Below, piece by piece: positions 56,046-64,000 of a stretch of DNA of 64,000 nt (the stretch's first letter is position 1; every line of letters begins with the position of its first letter). The stretch lies in the NCBI GenBank assembly GCA_947243795.1, contig OX365937.1, positions 310,001 through 374,000 of the forward strand. Direction: 5' to 3'. A program made the position numbers and the translations under genes. The stretch comes from Saccharomyces uvarum. Lineage: Eukaryota > Ascomycota > Saccharomycetes > Saccharomycetales > Saccharomycetaceae. The notes below the pieces were generated by a model. The model did not search any database and was not told where the DNA came from. It worked only from the letters and a program-made list of their open reading frames with translations.

Positions 56046-58508
56046 TCAAGCTCCTCTGTTGAAGAACCTGGAATTGGAAACGAAGTCCTTAACGCTCAAA
56101 CTTTGCTTTTTTTGTTCCTCTTTAGGTTGTTGTGCTTGTGGAGCGGTCACTATTCTCTTCATAACAGGAGGTGATATTTTTAAATCCAGTCTCACAAATT
56201 TCGACCAAGCCGGATCTTGAATCCTTGACAGGTTGTTTTCGAATTGACCGAGAAGTGGCTTGTCCCATTTAAAAACGAAAAGATCACGGTTGCCCTCTGG
56301 CTTATTACCTTCTTCGGTATTATCAGTTTCCAAGTTGAATGCACTCCACAATTTTTTCCACAATTCTAGGTCCCATGGAATCCCCTTCAAAGCAAGAATA
56401 AAAGACCATACTGCTGGATCGGCGTTATTGTTTGTTAATTGGGAATATGTCTCGTAATAGTCGTCGGCAGAGTCCAGAGGGGCTACCAGTAGTTTGATGA
56501 ACTTTAGCAGTTGGTCTACGTTGCCATCTACATGTCTTTTAACCCTCTTGTAAGACGTATTCTCTCGCAAATCAGAATCATTGTTGACATTTTCGGGCAG
56601 AGTATGGAAAATTTCCTTTAGTAGCTCTAGATCAAGAAGCAGTTGCTCCCCGATATTGATAACGGCCTTGGTCTCGAACTTCCTCCTGCTACTTGCCAGG
56701 GAAAAAGGCGGGATCGGTTGCAAAAGGCGGATGATGCAACTTGTGAAGTTGTTGGTGACAATATCAACCATGTTGTCCAAGAAATTCCACTTGTAAACGT
56801 CTCTGTTGAATTGTGATAAGATGAATGCCAAAATGGATGGAGTTTGTTGTTGTTTATTGGATGCGTCTGCTGACACTGTCAATACGGATTTGAGAGTCAC
56901 CATGTATCTGCTATAGTCTTCTATCATAGCGTTAGACCAGTCGTTGTTGTTGAACTCCCTCCATACGAAATTCAGGTCTAGTGGTATGACACGGTTCAGT
57001 AAGAAAAACGTTCCCTTGGCTAGTAGGTCATCGTATATGTTCTTTGTTTTTGCAAAAGTGCTTGCGAGCTTTTCAGGATCGCTGCTGAATTCAGACAGCT
57101 TCTCCTCCAGCTGGTCTATTGTAGTGGCGCAATAGTCCGCTGTGTTGATCAGCAAAACAGTATACTTGGCAGCCTCTTGCTTGTCCTGGACCTCTATACT
57201 ATCGGGCAGAAGCAGGGGAAGAAGGATCTTTTGCGAGTACGTTTGCAGCCATTTGCTGAAAAAATTAGCCAGTGAGGTCAGTATGCCGTCATTAGCGTTG
57301 TTGTCGATGAGTTCCAAGGTCTGGGTCAGCACGGAACGGTACGTTCTGAAGAGGTCTGCGCTGGATGGCAACACCAGAGATTCCGCGTCGCTGGAGGGAA
57401 ATTTCGGTTCGCTCAAGTAAGAGAGGAATTTCTTGTCCATCATTTGGTTTTGGTGGGACACCCACAGCGTCAAGTAGGGTTCGAAACAGGAACTCAGTTT
57501 GGGTTCTTTGATTTTTTTGGAGAACCGCACGTCAACGTATTTCTCGAAGTCCAGGGTCGACTGCAAGGCGGCCATGAATAAGTCTATCGAGGGGTTCTTG
57601 TCTTTGAATTCCCGTTTCAAGAGTATTTGAAGGTCCTTGTGCGTGATGAGGTAGAAGGAAGCCGTGAGCCTGACGGACATCTCCCAGTCTTTCAGGAAGT
57701 AATCTGCAAATTTCGCATTGAAGTTGTTCAGGATTTTTTTGTAATAGATGTATCTCCTGGACAGGTTTTCCAAAGACCCTGCCTCGTCGTCGACCCTGAA
57801 GATCTCGTTCATCTCGAACAAGAGCTTGCCCAGACACCAGTCTATCATCTGGGTCTTCGTGCTTGAGTCGCAGTCGAGCAACTCGCAGGCGCCCTCGCGC
57901 AGCTCGGTGCTGAGCGCCGCCGTGTCCTGCTCGGGGAGGCCGGTGCCCGAGAACAGTGCGTTGTAGTTCTGTTTGATCTTGGACAAGGTGTCTGCCTTCA
58001 GTCTCGATATGGAGCTGAGCAGGAAGTTTATCTCGTCCAACGACTTGTAAGAGACGAACGTGTTTTCCGCCAGCGAACACATTATCTTGTACGGCGAAAC
58101 CATCTTCTTGAACGAGCCTTGCAAGAGCAGCTCGTTGGCCTGTATGTAGCTGTCCGTGAGTATCTTCAGGTTTTGGAAAAGCGTCATAGAGTGTGTGAGG
58201 TTTTTCTTGGCGATGTCCAGGTACGAGATCCCCTCAGTGAGGTTTGAGATCGTCAATTCGGTGGACGCAGAGACATCTTGCGTTTCCTTGAAATCCTGGA
58301 AGACCTTCCTCAGGGACGCCTGCATTTCCGTGGAGTCGCCCAGCCCGGTGCTTATGTCGTTTTCCTCCGTGAGGATGTCTTCCTGCAGCTGCTGCTTGTA
58401 GTTTCTGGTGACATTTATCAGTTCGTCTATGTTGTTTAGGGATTCCTTCGAAAAAAGAATACTAGTGATATCTTCTAAGGGGTCGTAATCTATCGCACTC
58501 CCCAGCAT
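56046..58508 (-). CDS. VPS53: Vps53, GARP tethering complex subunit
   Basis: Vps53, with Vps51, Vps52 and Vps54, tethers endosome-derived vesicles at the trans-Golgi. From the ATG at 58508 it has 820 residues (822 in S. cerevisiae). The N-terminal coiled-coil region (YDPLEDITSILFSKESLNNI, QASLRKVFQDFKETQDVSAS) is the part that assembles the complex; the rest is helical-rod CATCHR architecture, ending KKQSLSVKDFVSNSRFF. The frame stays open for 50 more codons upstream, with ATGs at 58553 and 58658, but these residues (a Cys/Phe/Leu-rich run) are absent from the known protein, so I do not include them. Confidence 0.95.
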   Translation of the reverse strand: MLGSAIDYDPLEDITSILFSKESLNNIDELINVTRNYKQQLQEDILTEENDISTGLGDSTEMQASLRKVFQDFKETQDVSASTELTISNLTEGISYLDIAKKNLTHSMTLFQNLKILTDSYIQANELLLQGSFKKMVSPYKIMCSLAENTFVSYKSLDEINFLLSSISRLKADTLSKIKQNYNALFSGTGLPEQDTAALSTELREGACELLDCDSSTKTQMIDWCLGKLLFEMNEIFRVDDEAGSLENLSRRYIYYKKILNNFNAKFADYFLKDWEMSVRLTASFYLITHKDLQILLKREFKDKNPSIDLFMAALQSTLDFEKYVDVRFSKKIKEPKLSSCFEPYLTLWVSHQNQMMDKKFLSYLSEPKFPSSDAESLVLPSSADLFRTYRSVLTQTLELIDNNANDGILTSLANFFSKWLQTYSQKILLPLLLPDSIEVQDKQEAAKYTVLLINTADYCATTIDQLEEKLSEFSSDPEKLASTFAKTKNIYDDLLAKGTFFLLNRVIPLDLNFVWREFNNNDWSNAMIEDYSRYMVTLKSVLTVSADASNKQQQTPSILAFILSQFNRDVYKWNFLDNMVDIVTNNFTSCIIRLLQPIPPFSLASSRRKFETKAVINIGEQLLLDLELLKEIFHTLPENVNNDSDLRENTSYKRVKRHVDGNVDQLLKFIKLLVAPLDSADDYYETYSQLTNNNADPAVWSFILALKGIPWDLELWKKLWSAFNLETDNTEEGNKPEGNRDLFVFKWDKPLLGQFENNLSRIQDPAWSKFVRLDLKISPPVMKRIVTAPQAQQPKEEQKKQSLSVKDFVSNSRFFNRGA

Positions 58509-58687
58509 TGTCCTTTCACCCGAGTAAACGATGCGTGTTTCCGATACGGGCATGAAGGTGTCATCTAAACCTTCTTCCCTATATCTTCCAAGTAGAAAGA
58601 AAGAAAGAAAAAAGAAGAGCACATACATACATACGCATGCGGAAGGAAAACAAAACAAAATGAAACCAAAAAAAATAAAGAAAATAG

Positions 58688-58760
58688 TGCTCCAGGGGAG
58701 GTTCGAACTCTCGACCTTCAGATTATGAGACTGACGCTCTGCCGACTGAGCTACTGAAGC
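58688..58760 (-). tRNA. tRNA-Met (CAU), elongator
   Basis: A 73-nt gene, 5' GCTTCAGTAGCTCAGTCGG, anticodon CAT in CAGTCTCATAATCTG, B box AGTTCGAACCTCCCC, 3' TGGAGCA. The TAGCTCAGT D-arm and lack of the initiator's A1-U72 pair indicate the elongator form. It lies 180 bp upstream of VPS53 on the same strand; the T-tract after it (58669-58679 region) should terminate Pol III. Confidence 0.96.
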
Positions 58761-59235
58761 AGATATTTCTTGTTAGTATTGGAGACCAGCCAGAACCACC
58801 TGCGCCCACTTGCGCGCGCACAACCCCGGCATATTCGCACGGGCCACCACGTGCAAGCGCCCGGGCGGGTGCGCATCCCAGCCAGTACACCGCGACCCTC
58901 AACCCGCCTCATATCGCTATCGCAACGTCCCACGGGCGAAAAGCCAATTTGGAGCGGTGCCTGTCTCGTTCCTCGCGCCCGCGTCCAGACGTGTTCTGCA
59001 CAGGAAGCCGCCATCACACAAACCCACAAACATATTTACACTTTTGCGATGGGCTGTGCCCACACACACACACACACACACGTCTGTTTACCTCTCTGCG
59101 CGCGGTCTTCCATCTTCCACTATCCTGTGCTTTCGTGTTGTTGCACTGTACTGTGTTTTGTTTTGTTGACGCGACCAGTTGCGGAATCCGGAGCAACGGA
59201 CTGCCCCTTTGCGGAACTGCCCAGCTCGCGCGCGA

Positions 59236-59248
59236 TCGCCATGGCAAC
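59236..59248 (+). promoter_or_regulatory. X-box (Crt1/Rfx1 site) in the RNR2 promoter
   Basis: TCGCCATGGCAAC is a near-palindromic strong X-box. Crt1 represses RNR2 through such sites and is released by the Mec1-Rad53-Dun1 DNA damage checkpoint. It lies 448 bp before the ATG. Confidence 0.85.
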
Positions 59249-59460
59249 CAGAACACACGCCCCACACCCACACCCCGCCGCGCACCCGCTCACAATGCCC
59301 CGTTGCCACAGAGACCGCTTCGTAGCCTGCGCTGCGTAGCGTGTTGTTGCTGCTGACAAAAGAAAAATTTTCTTAGCAAAGCAGCGGAGGAGGGGAAAGC
59401 ACGCCAGATAGCACCGTACCGTACCCTTGGAAACTCTCGAAACGAAGCAGATGCGAAAGA

Positions 59461-59494
59461 GCGAGGCGAGGCGAGACGAGACGAGGCGAGGAGA
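59461..59494 (+). repeat. Short tandem GCGAG/ACGAG repeat upstream of RNR2
   Basis: About six 5-bp units (GCGAG, GCGAG, GCGAG, ACGAG, ACGAG, GCGAG) that pass into GAGGA runs, strongly purine-biased on the plus strand, about 200 bp before the RNR2 ATG. Confidence 0.8.
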
Positions 59495-59695
59495 GGAGGA
59501 AAAGGAAAGGAGAGAAGACAAGAGAATAGAAGTGAAGATTCGTGCGTATATATAGCGGCAGTGTTTGCGCGTTAAACATCATCATCCTTTGGTCTGTCTG
59601 GTCATCTCTCTTGTTTTCTTTGGTTCTTTCCCTTTTCTTCTTCTTCTCTCAATTGGTTACACATACAATCCAACTACACACCACACATCCATATT

Positions 59696-60895
59696 ATGCC
59701 TAAAGAGACCCCATCCAAAGCTGCTGCCAACGCCTTGTCCGACTTGGAAATCAAAGATTCCAAGTCTAACCTTAACAAGGACTTGGAAACGTTGAGGGAG
59801 GAAAACAAGCAAAAAGTCGATGTGCTAAAGGAGAAGTTCAGCAAGGACGCTGAAAACCACAAGGCTTATTTGAAGTCGCACGAAGTGCACCGTCACAAGC
59901 TGAAGGAGATGGAGAAGGACGAGCCTTTGTTGAACGAGGACAAGGAGAGAACCGTTCTGTTCCCCATCCAGTACCACGAGATCTGGCAATCGTACAAGCG
60001 TGCCGAGGCCTCCTTCTGGACTGCCGAGGAAATCGATCTTTCCAAGGATATTCACGACTGGAACAATAGAATGAACGAGAACGAGAGGTTCTTCATCTCC
60101 AGAGTCCTTGCCTTCTTTGCCGCCTCCGACGGTATTGTCAACGAGAACTTGGTCGAGAATTTCTCCACCGAGGTCCAGATCCCTGAGGCCAAGAGTTTCT
60201 ACGGTTTCCAGATCGCGATCGAGAACATCCACTCCGAAACCTACTCCTTGTTGATCGATACCTACATCAAGGATCCCAAGGAAAGTGAATTCTTGTTCAA
60301 CGCCATCGACACCATCCCAGAAATTTGCGAGAAGGCCGAATGGGCCCTTAGATGGATTCAGGACGCGGACGCCTTGTTTGGTGAAAGACTAGTCGCCTTC
60401 GCCTCCATCGAAGGTGTCTTCTTTTCCGGGTCCTTTGCCTCCATCTTCTGGTTGAAGAAGAGAGGTATGATGCCCGGTTTGACCTTCTCCAACGAACTGA
60501 TCTGCAGAGACGAAGGTTTGCACACCGACTTTGCCTGTTTGTTGTTTGCCCATTTGAAGAACAAGCCGGACCCAGCCATCGTCGAGAAAATCGTCACCGA
60601 GGCCGTCGAGATCGAACAAAGATACTTCCTAGACGCCTTGCCAGTCGCTTTGCTAGGTATGAACGCCGACTTGATGAACCAATACGTCGAGTTCGTCGCA
60701 GACAGACTATTGGTCGCCTTCGGTAACAAGAAGTACTACAAGGTCGACAACCCCTTCGATTTCATGGAAAACATTTCCTTGGCCGGTAAGACCAACTTCT
60801 TCGAAAAGAGAGTCTCCGACTACCAAAAGGCCGGTGTCATGTCCAAGTCCACCAACCAAGAAGCCGGTGCGTTCACCTTTAACGAAGACTTTTAA
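59696..60895 (+). CDS. RNR2: Rnr2, ribonucleotide reductase small subunit
   Basis: Rnr2 pairs with Rnr4; it carries the diferric centre and tyrosyl radical that power dNTP synthesis by Rnr1. It has 399 residues, as in S. cerevisiae. Iron ligands are visible: Asp about 145 in [12 protein letters not shown], Glu and His in [15 protein letters not shown] (the same motif holds the radical Tyr), and Glu/His in [12 protein letters not shown]. The C-terminal tail GAFTFNEDF is the peptide that docks onto Rnr1. All ligands are present, which separates it from Rnr4, where several are lost. Codon use is highly biased. An upstream X-box supports Crt1 checkpoint control. Confidence 0.98.
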   Translation: MPKETPSKAAANALSDLEIKDSKSNLNKDLETLREENKQKVDVLKEKFSKDAENHKAYLKSHEVHRHKLKEMEKDEPLLNEDKERTVLFPIQYHEIWQSYKRAEASFWTAEEIDLSKDIHDWNNRMNENERFFISRVLAFFAASDGIVNENLVENFSTEVQIPEAKSFYGFQIAIENIHSETYSLLIDTYIKDPKESEFLFNAIDTIPEICEKAEWALRWIQDADALFGERLVAFASIEGVFFSGSFASIFWLKKRGMMPGLTFSNELICRDEGLHTDFACLLFAHLKNKPDPAIVEKIVTEAVEIEQRYFLDALPVALLGMNADLMNQYVEFVADRLLVAFGNKKYYKVDNPFDFMENISLAGKTNFFEKRVSDYQKAGVMSKSTNQEAGAFTFNEDF

Positions 60896-61210
60896 GACGT
60901 CATTCCCCGCAAAAAATGTTAATCTTTTGTTACCCAGTTTCTACGCTTCGTCAGCCTTCCGCACCTCGTATTTATATCTATACACATACTGAATTATATA
61001 ATCTTCTTTATATTGAATTTAAGGTATTATCAAACGAAAACGAACTCTGCACCACCGCCCGATGGCCACTTTGCAAAAAGGAACCGGAAAAATTAAAAAA
61101 TTAAAAATTAAAAATTAAAAAAAAAAATAATAGGTAATAAAAGTAAATAAAAAAAAAAAATACACACGCTCACCACACGACCGCATACCACCCCCTCACC
61201 CACCCCCGGG
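60896..61210 (+). other. RNR2 3' region / RRN7 promoter with AATTAAAA tandem repeats
   Basis: 315 bp. Repeated AATTAAAA units and two long A-tracts (about 61089-61160) form a strong poly(dA:dT) element, likely nucleosome-depleting, just before RRN7. No gene seen. Confidence 0.55.
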
Positions 61211-62758
61211 ATGTCCACGTTTATAAGAGGCCCCGTTTGCGGTGCAGACAATTGTCCCTCGCGGCTCTGGCGTATCATCGATGGGCGGAGAACCTGCCAG
61301 TACGGCCATGTCATGGACGGTGATGTGGAGTTCAATGACGACGAGGATGACATGAACGGTCTTGCCGCCGGTGTTATCACAAGAAGACTGAACCTTACCA
61401 CCAACGCCACGGGTAGTTTCCAGTCCAGTCAGCTCTCGAACTCCCAGCTCCTATTGCAACAACAGAGACGGTCCCACAAGAAATTCAAAAAACTGATCGG
61501 CCACGACGCCAAACTGCTATTTCTCAAGTCCTTCCAGTTCATCCTGAAGAGGCAGACCCGGTGGCTGATCGATGAAATGTGCTTCCCCGCGGAATTCGAC
61601 CACATTGTCAAAATAATATGGCTGAAAGTCCTGAAAAAAATCAACGACCAACCGCAAGAAGAGCTGCGGCTCCGGCTGCACATGACATCGACGGTTTCCA
61701 TCCTGTATCTCGCGTCCACCCATCTCTCTCTGCCCGTTTACACTTGTGACTACATCAAATGGATATGCACTACAAAGATGCCGTATTTCCAAGCAAGTGA
61801 ACTACTGCCGAAATCATGGCGAACCCGGCTGCCGAACTACTACATCTCCATATTGGAGGGCTCTATTTCGCCCTTCAACGGCCAGTTGTGCAACAAAATC
61901 GCTTTGACTTGCGGCATGATTCAATTCAACAAATCTTTCAACTCCCAGGTTTCATGTCAGGGTTTGTTGCTGAAACTGGTGATGCAATACGCGCTGCCCC
62001 CAGAGTTCTACTTTTATACAAGGCAAATTATCGAATTCAAAGAAACCGACATCAAGAACCTAACGCTTTGGGAAAGAACAGACGAACGCCACACGGGACC
62101 GATAAGCAACCACGCGGAATTGAGAATCATCTCCTACTTCATGCTCACGATACACTGGATCCTTTCCTTTGACGAAGACCACCAGTACCCGCTAAAATGG
62201 ATCCTCGAACTCTCGGGTTCATTAACCCGCCATTCGACAACAAGGGAGTCTATCGACAGAAACATCGTCAACGTGGTTTGCCCAGAGAAGTCGGCTTCTA
62301 ACGACTACTTCCAATGGTCCGACGACGAAACTCTGCAATTCTTGAATTGGATGGAAAAGCAATTCTTGCCTACACAAACAAGGTCTTTGCATGATGAAAG
62401 CGGATCAAATGATATGACCATTGATCAAAAAATCGCCAGAAGGAAACTCTACAAGATTTTCCCCTTGGACCCCGACACTAATCATGATAATGATGAAGCT
62501 CTCGATTCGAAGCATCAATTGACATTTATTGAAGACTTACAAGAGCGATACGCCAAACAACAGTCTTTTCTCAACAACAATAAAACAGTACACTTTACCA
62601 CTCGTCAAGATATCCATCTGCCGACTAGAAAGGAGGCTGTCAATAGTCTCATGACTCAAATAGCATCGCAACTTTCAGTTGACTTCGCCATTTCTGAACA
62701 GCAACTAAAAGATTGTATTTATAGACTTAAAAAAGCTTGCATCCATAAAATGAACTGA
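61211..62758 (+). CDS. RRN7: Rrn7, RNA polymerase I core factor subunit (TFIIB-like)
   Basis: Rrn7 with Rrn6 and Rrn11 forms core factor, which recruits Pol I to the rDNA promoter; it is the yeast counterpart of TAF1B and a TFIIB relative. The 515-residue protein (514 in S. cerevisiae) starts with a zinc ribbon: CGADNCPSRLWRIIDGRRTC then QYGHV supplies three Cys and one His. An acidic linker (FNDDEDD) follows. Two degenerate cyclin folds lie at about residues 100-330 (RWLIDEMCFPAEFDHIVKII, VSILYLASTHLSLPVYTCDY). The ATG at 61211 is just before the zinc ribbon, leaving no room for a later start. Confidence 0.95.
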   Translation: MSTFIRGPVCGADNCPSRLWRIIDGRRTCQYGHVMDGDVEFNDDEDDMNGLAAGVITRRLNLTTNATGSFQSSQLSNSQLLLQQQRRSHKKFKKLIGHDAKLLFLKSFQFILKRQTRWLIDEMCFPAEFDHIVKIIWLKVLKKINDQPQEELRLRLHMTSTVSILYLASTHLSLPVYTCDYIKWICTTKMPYFQASELLPKSWRTRLPNYYISILEGSISPFNGQLCNKIALTCGMIQFNKSFNSQVSCQGLLLKLVMQYALPPEFYFYTRQIIEFKETDIKNLTLWERTDERHTGPISNHAELRIISYFMLTIHWILSFDEDHQYPLKWILELSGSLTRHSTTRESIDRNIVNVVCPEKSASNDYFQWSDDETLQFLNWMEKQFLPTQTRSLHDESGSNDMTIDQKIARRKLYKIFPLDPDTNHDNDEALDSKHQLTFIEDLQERYAKQQSFLNNNKTVHFTTRQDIHLPTRKEAVNSLMTQIASQLSVDFAISEQQLKDCIYRLKKACIHKMN

Positions 62759-63210
62759 TTTTTCGCTGCTCCAGTGAACTATCGCCACCACCCTTTAAGC
62801 ATTTTACCACATATATATATATACTTTAAACAATAATACCAACCCGCATTTATTATATGTACGCTCATAAAAATATACTATTTTGTTTCCATTACATTTA
62901 TGCAATTGTGATGCCAAGATTTTCTCACATTACAGACGTCTCATTCTCAGATAAACAACAATTTGAATAAGTCCAGTAGAGCGTAACAGCGTGACTAATT
63001 TATCTAATCAAATATTACTATAGTCTATATACGGTGAATCAGTAGTTAGCTACCTTCCAAAGGGGAAAGAAGATTAGCATTACTCTACCAGTGGGGAAAT
63101 TGTTGTACGATATCATACTAACAGAACTGGAGCAGCGGAATGCTCGGGTGATTTAGCCATACCCATTGGTTCGTTGATCTTGGAATTCGAACCATTCCTG
63201 GAATTACATT
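62759..63210. other. RRN7-APS3 convergent 3' region
   Basis: 452 bp between convergent stops, with a TATATATATATA run near 62812-62823. I looked for box C/D motifs and tRNA boxes and found nothing convincing. Confidence 0.5.
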
Positions 63211-63867
63211 TTACTGTCCGGTGGCCCATTGAGCAAATCCACCTTGAGCAAACGCTTGCAGTGCGCTCCCGAATCCAGTCGATGATAGTCTTCCTATTTT
63301 ACTATCTGTGGACTCAGCAGCTTTGTTTAGTTCATCAACGGAAGCCACGATCTTGTTTACATTGGTTTCAATGACCATTCCTCCCTGTACAATCTCTTCC
63401 AATATACTCTGTAAAGTTTGCCAATTGAAAATCAAATCAAGTTCGTTGACTTCAGTGAAACAACGGTCCAATGATTCAACGAAGGTTTGAATCAAGTCTA
63501 ATATGGCCAGCTCTGATTCTTGATCGTCCACAATAAAAGTGAAATACAATGTAGCGTAGTTTTTGAAGATGATCTGAATATCCTCGTTGTTTATATCACC
63601 ACTATTACTCTCATTACTCAATAAAAGTGATGGTGGTGTGACTAAGAAAGAACTTTGAAAATCGCTATTCCTTTGGGAAATCAATTCATAAACTTGTTCC
63701 AGCAGTAGTTTTTGCTTGGGGAGCTCCACAGGTGTGTAGAACTTCACTAATCTTGGTTGGCACTTCTTATTGACTATTTGGATAACTTTCTGTTAGTAGA
63801 GGGTATACTTGGCTATAAAAAAGAAACTTAAGAGAATGTACATACATATTAAAACAGCATGAATCAT
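63211..63867 (-). CDS. APS3: Aps3, AP-3 adaptor small (sigma) subunit (one intron)
   Basis: Aps3 is the sigma subunit of AP-3, which carries alkaline phosphatase and other cargo from Golgi to vacuole. Exon 1 (63846-63867) encodes MIHAVLI; its 5' splice site is GTATGT (63840-63845), the branch site is a perfect TACTAAC within CCTCTACTAACAGAA, and the acceptor is TAG at 63774-63776. Exon 2 (63211-63773) continues NKKCQPRLVKFYTPVELPKQ. The 72-nt intron gives 194 residues, exactly the S. cerevisiae length. The longin-type sigma fold shows YATLYFTFIVDDQESELAIL and VESLDRCFTEVNELDLIFNW. A frame starting at 63747 without the intron would miss the first 16 residues. Confidence 0.96.
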
Positions 63868-64000
63868 TGTGTAGTTTATCGTACTGACTGGGCTCTCTAA
63901 TTCATTTTCAGGTGGTAGAGGTTAATCAGTTGTGATTTCTGCTTTAAATGAACAAAAAGCAAAAAAATACGCTTCTGCGAAATTAATAGAATGAACTGAA
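63868..64000 (-). promoter_or_regulatory. APS3 upstream region, window edge
   Basis: The last 133 bp; presumably APS3 promoter. No other feature supported. Confidence 0.4.

Larger units (their letters stand above)
58761..59695 (+). promoter_or_regulatory. RNR2 upstream region, GC-rich, with simple repeats
   Basis: 935 bp upstream of RNR2, unusually GC-rich for an intergenic region. It contains a (CA)10 run (59061-59081), a CACACCCACACCCCG block (about 59263-59280) that resembles a Rap1-type site, an X-box (listed separately), a weaker X-box-like CGTTGCCACAGAGACC (59301-59316), a 5-bp GCGAG/ACGAG repeat (about 59459-59494) and a TATA-like GTATATATAG (59544-59553). S. cerevisiae YJL028W and YJL027C are annotated in this interval; I find no matching reading frame that I would call. 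Confidence 0.55.

Noticed and set aside
58508-58658. A 50-residue N-terminal extension of Vps53
   Set aside because: The start at 58508 gives the known length; the extension is a Cys/Phe/Leu-rich run that is not part of the known protein.
58770-59600. Overlapping open frames on both strands upstream of RNR2 (position of YJL028W and YJL027C)
   Set aside because: They overlap each other in a GC-rich, repeat-containing promoter and show no protein-like features.

Overview
The window is nuclear DNA from a Saccharomyces yeast of the sensu stricto group. Nearly every gene has a clear S. cerevisiae counterpart on the left arm of chromosome X, from TIM54 (YJL054W) to APS3 (YJL024C). The proteins and intergenic sequences are too diverged from what I remember of S. 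cerevisiae for it to be that species. A more distant sister (the S. kudriavzevii, S. arboricola, S. uvarum or S. eubayanus range) fits better, but I cannot choose among them without a search. Yeast hallmarks are GTATGT/TACTAAC introns (BET4, APS3), a tRNA-Tyr intron, a dicistronic tRNA-Arg/tRNA-Asp unit, Ty1/2-type (delta) and Ty3-type (sigma) solo LTRs beside tRNA genes, and PAC, UPRE, HSE and X-box promoter motifs.
Layout. (1) 1-18.8 kb, in S. cerevisiae order: TIM54 (3' part), PEP8, TDH1, IRC8, MTR4, CHM7, UBX6, the C/D snoRNA snR60, RTT101, AIM22. (2) 18.8-22.4 kb, left junction: nested sigma/delta LTRs before tRNA-Tyr, an extra IRC18-like gene, a delta remnant, a sigma LTR and a tRNA-Arg/tRNA-Asp pair. 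(3) 22.4-40.9 kb, NUP192, NSP1, MHP1, a YJL043W homologue, GYP6 and the SDH1 paralogue YJL045W, all inverted relative to S. cerevisiae. (4) 40.9-46.1 kb, right junction: the mirror-image tRNA pair, a nested LTR, the divergent pair LOH1/IRC18, a frameshifted fragment of SUP45 (eRF1) and tRNA-Val. (5) 46.4-64 kb, collinear again: SNX4, TAD2, KAR2, HCA4, BET4, MAD2, VPS53, tRNA-Met, RNR2, RRN7, APS3.
The genes are ordinary housekeeping functions and form no operon-like pathway. Themes that recur are RNA and ribosome work (MTR4, HCA4, RRN7, snR60, TAD2), membrane traffic (PEP8, SNX4, GYP6, BET4, VPS53, APS3) and the nuclear pore and envelope (NUP192, NSP1, CHM7). The most notable content is structural: an 18.5-kb inversion bounded by near-identical inverted tRNA pairs, a second and longer pair of inverted repeats formed by two almost identical IRC18 genes with unrelated promoters, and a gene-fragment and LTR graveyard around both junctions. 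I saw no convincing novel multi-gene system.
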